From: Berghia stephanieae
Lineage: Eukaryota; Mollusca; Gastropoda; Nudibranchia; Aeolidiidae
Direction of reading: 5' to 3'
Assembly (NCBI GenBank): GCA_034508935.3
Contig: CM067446.1
Coordinates: 26,106,630 to 26,170,629, forward strand
Length of the DNA: 64,000 nucleotides
Positions 63,931 through 64,000 of this stretch are shown in pieces; within the stretch, counting starts at the first letter, position 1; every line of letters begins with the position of its first letter. The notes beneath the pieces are model-generated. The model worked only from the letters and a program-made list of their open reading frames with translations, was not told the origin of the DNA and did no database searches. A program made the position numbers and the translations under genes.

Positions 63931-64000
63931 GAAAATACAAGGGCCAAAGTTGCCACATTCCTGCCAGTTACACAATGACACGCGGCCTAAAGAAGCCAAG

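Overview
This is a eukaryotic genomic window, AT-rich and full of introns, microsatellites and transposable elements. The one host gene I can follow is SEC31A (outer coat of COPII vesicles). It lies on the minus strand, with 26 coding exons from a start codon at 52430 to a stop codon at 11721. Adding the exons gives about 1237 residues, close to animal SEC31A. The exon-rich structure, a retroposon tail of the kind I associate with mollusc genomes, and the mix of hAT, pogo/Tigger, TTAA-flanked and APE-type LINE elements suggest a marine invertebrate, perhaps a lophotrochozoan. That placement is inference.

Layout. 1-11400 lies downstream of SEC31A and holds no host gene I can recognise. It is a stack of repeats: pogo/Tigger-like elements, a retroposon family with several copies (repeat A), a hAT element that landed in one of those copies and was later hit by two smaller hAT-type elements, and a near-perfect 518-bp palindrome whose arms each carry a complete hammerhead ribozyme motif. 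11430-52430 is SEC31A. Its introns hold a tandem-repeat array split by a transposon (12.9-16.0 kb), LINE fragments (20.2, 48.0 and 50.9 kb), Tigger-like and other terminal-inverted-repeat elements, tRNA-derived SINEs, and a 4.49-kb TTAA-flanked DNA transposon (26951-31442) with an open 628-residue transposase on the plus strand. 52.8-62.1 kb holds another copy of repeat A and then an 8.2-kb complex of long inverted repeats and reiterated modules. 63.2-64.0 kb may be the SEC31A promoter: it has a consensus-like splice donor on the minus strand, an ETS-type site and an unfolded-protein-response-like element.

SEC31A domain order is normal: a WD40 propeller (exons 1-8), the blade that completes SEC13 (exons 9-10), an alpha-solenoid (exons 10-18), a proline/glutamine-rich linker with the Trp-Asn motif that stimulates SAR1 GTPase (exons 19-23), and a C-terminal helical domain (exons 24-26). 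One anomaly: exon 23 is 110 bases where the flanking phases need a multiple of three, so as written the frame breaks and a stop follows in exon 25.

Best leads: the twin hammerhead ribozymes in an inverted-repeat element, the TTAA-flanked element with an open transposase, the modular inverted-repeat complex upstream of SEC31A, and the exon 23 frame break. All calls come from reading the sequence; no database search was run.
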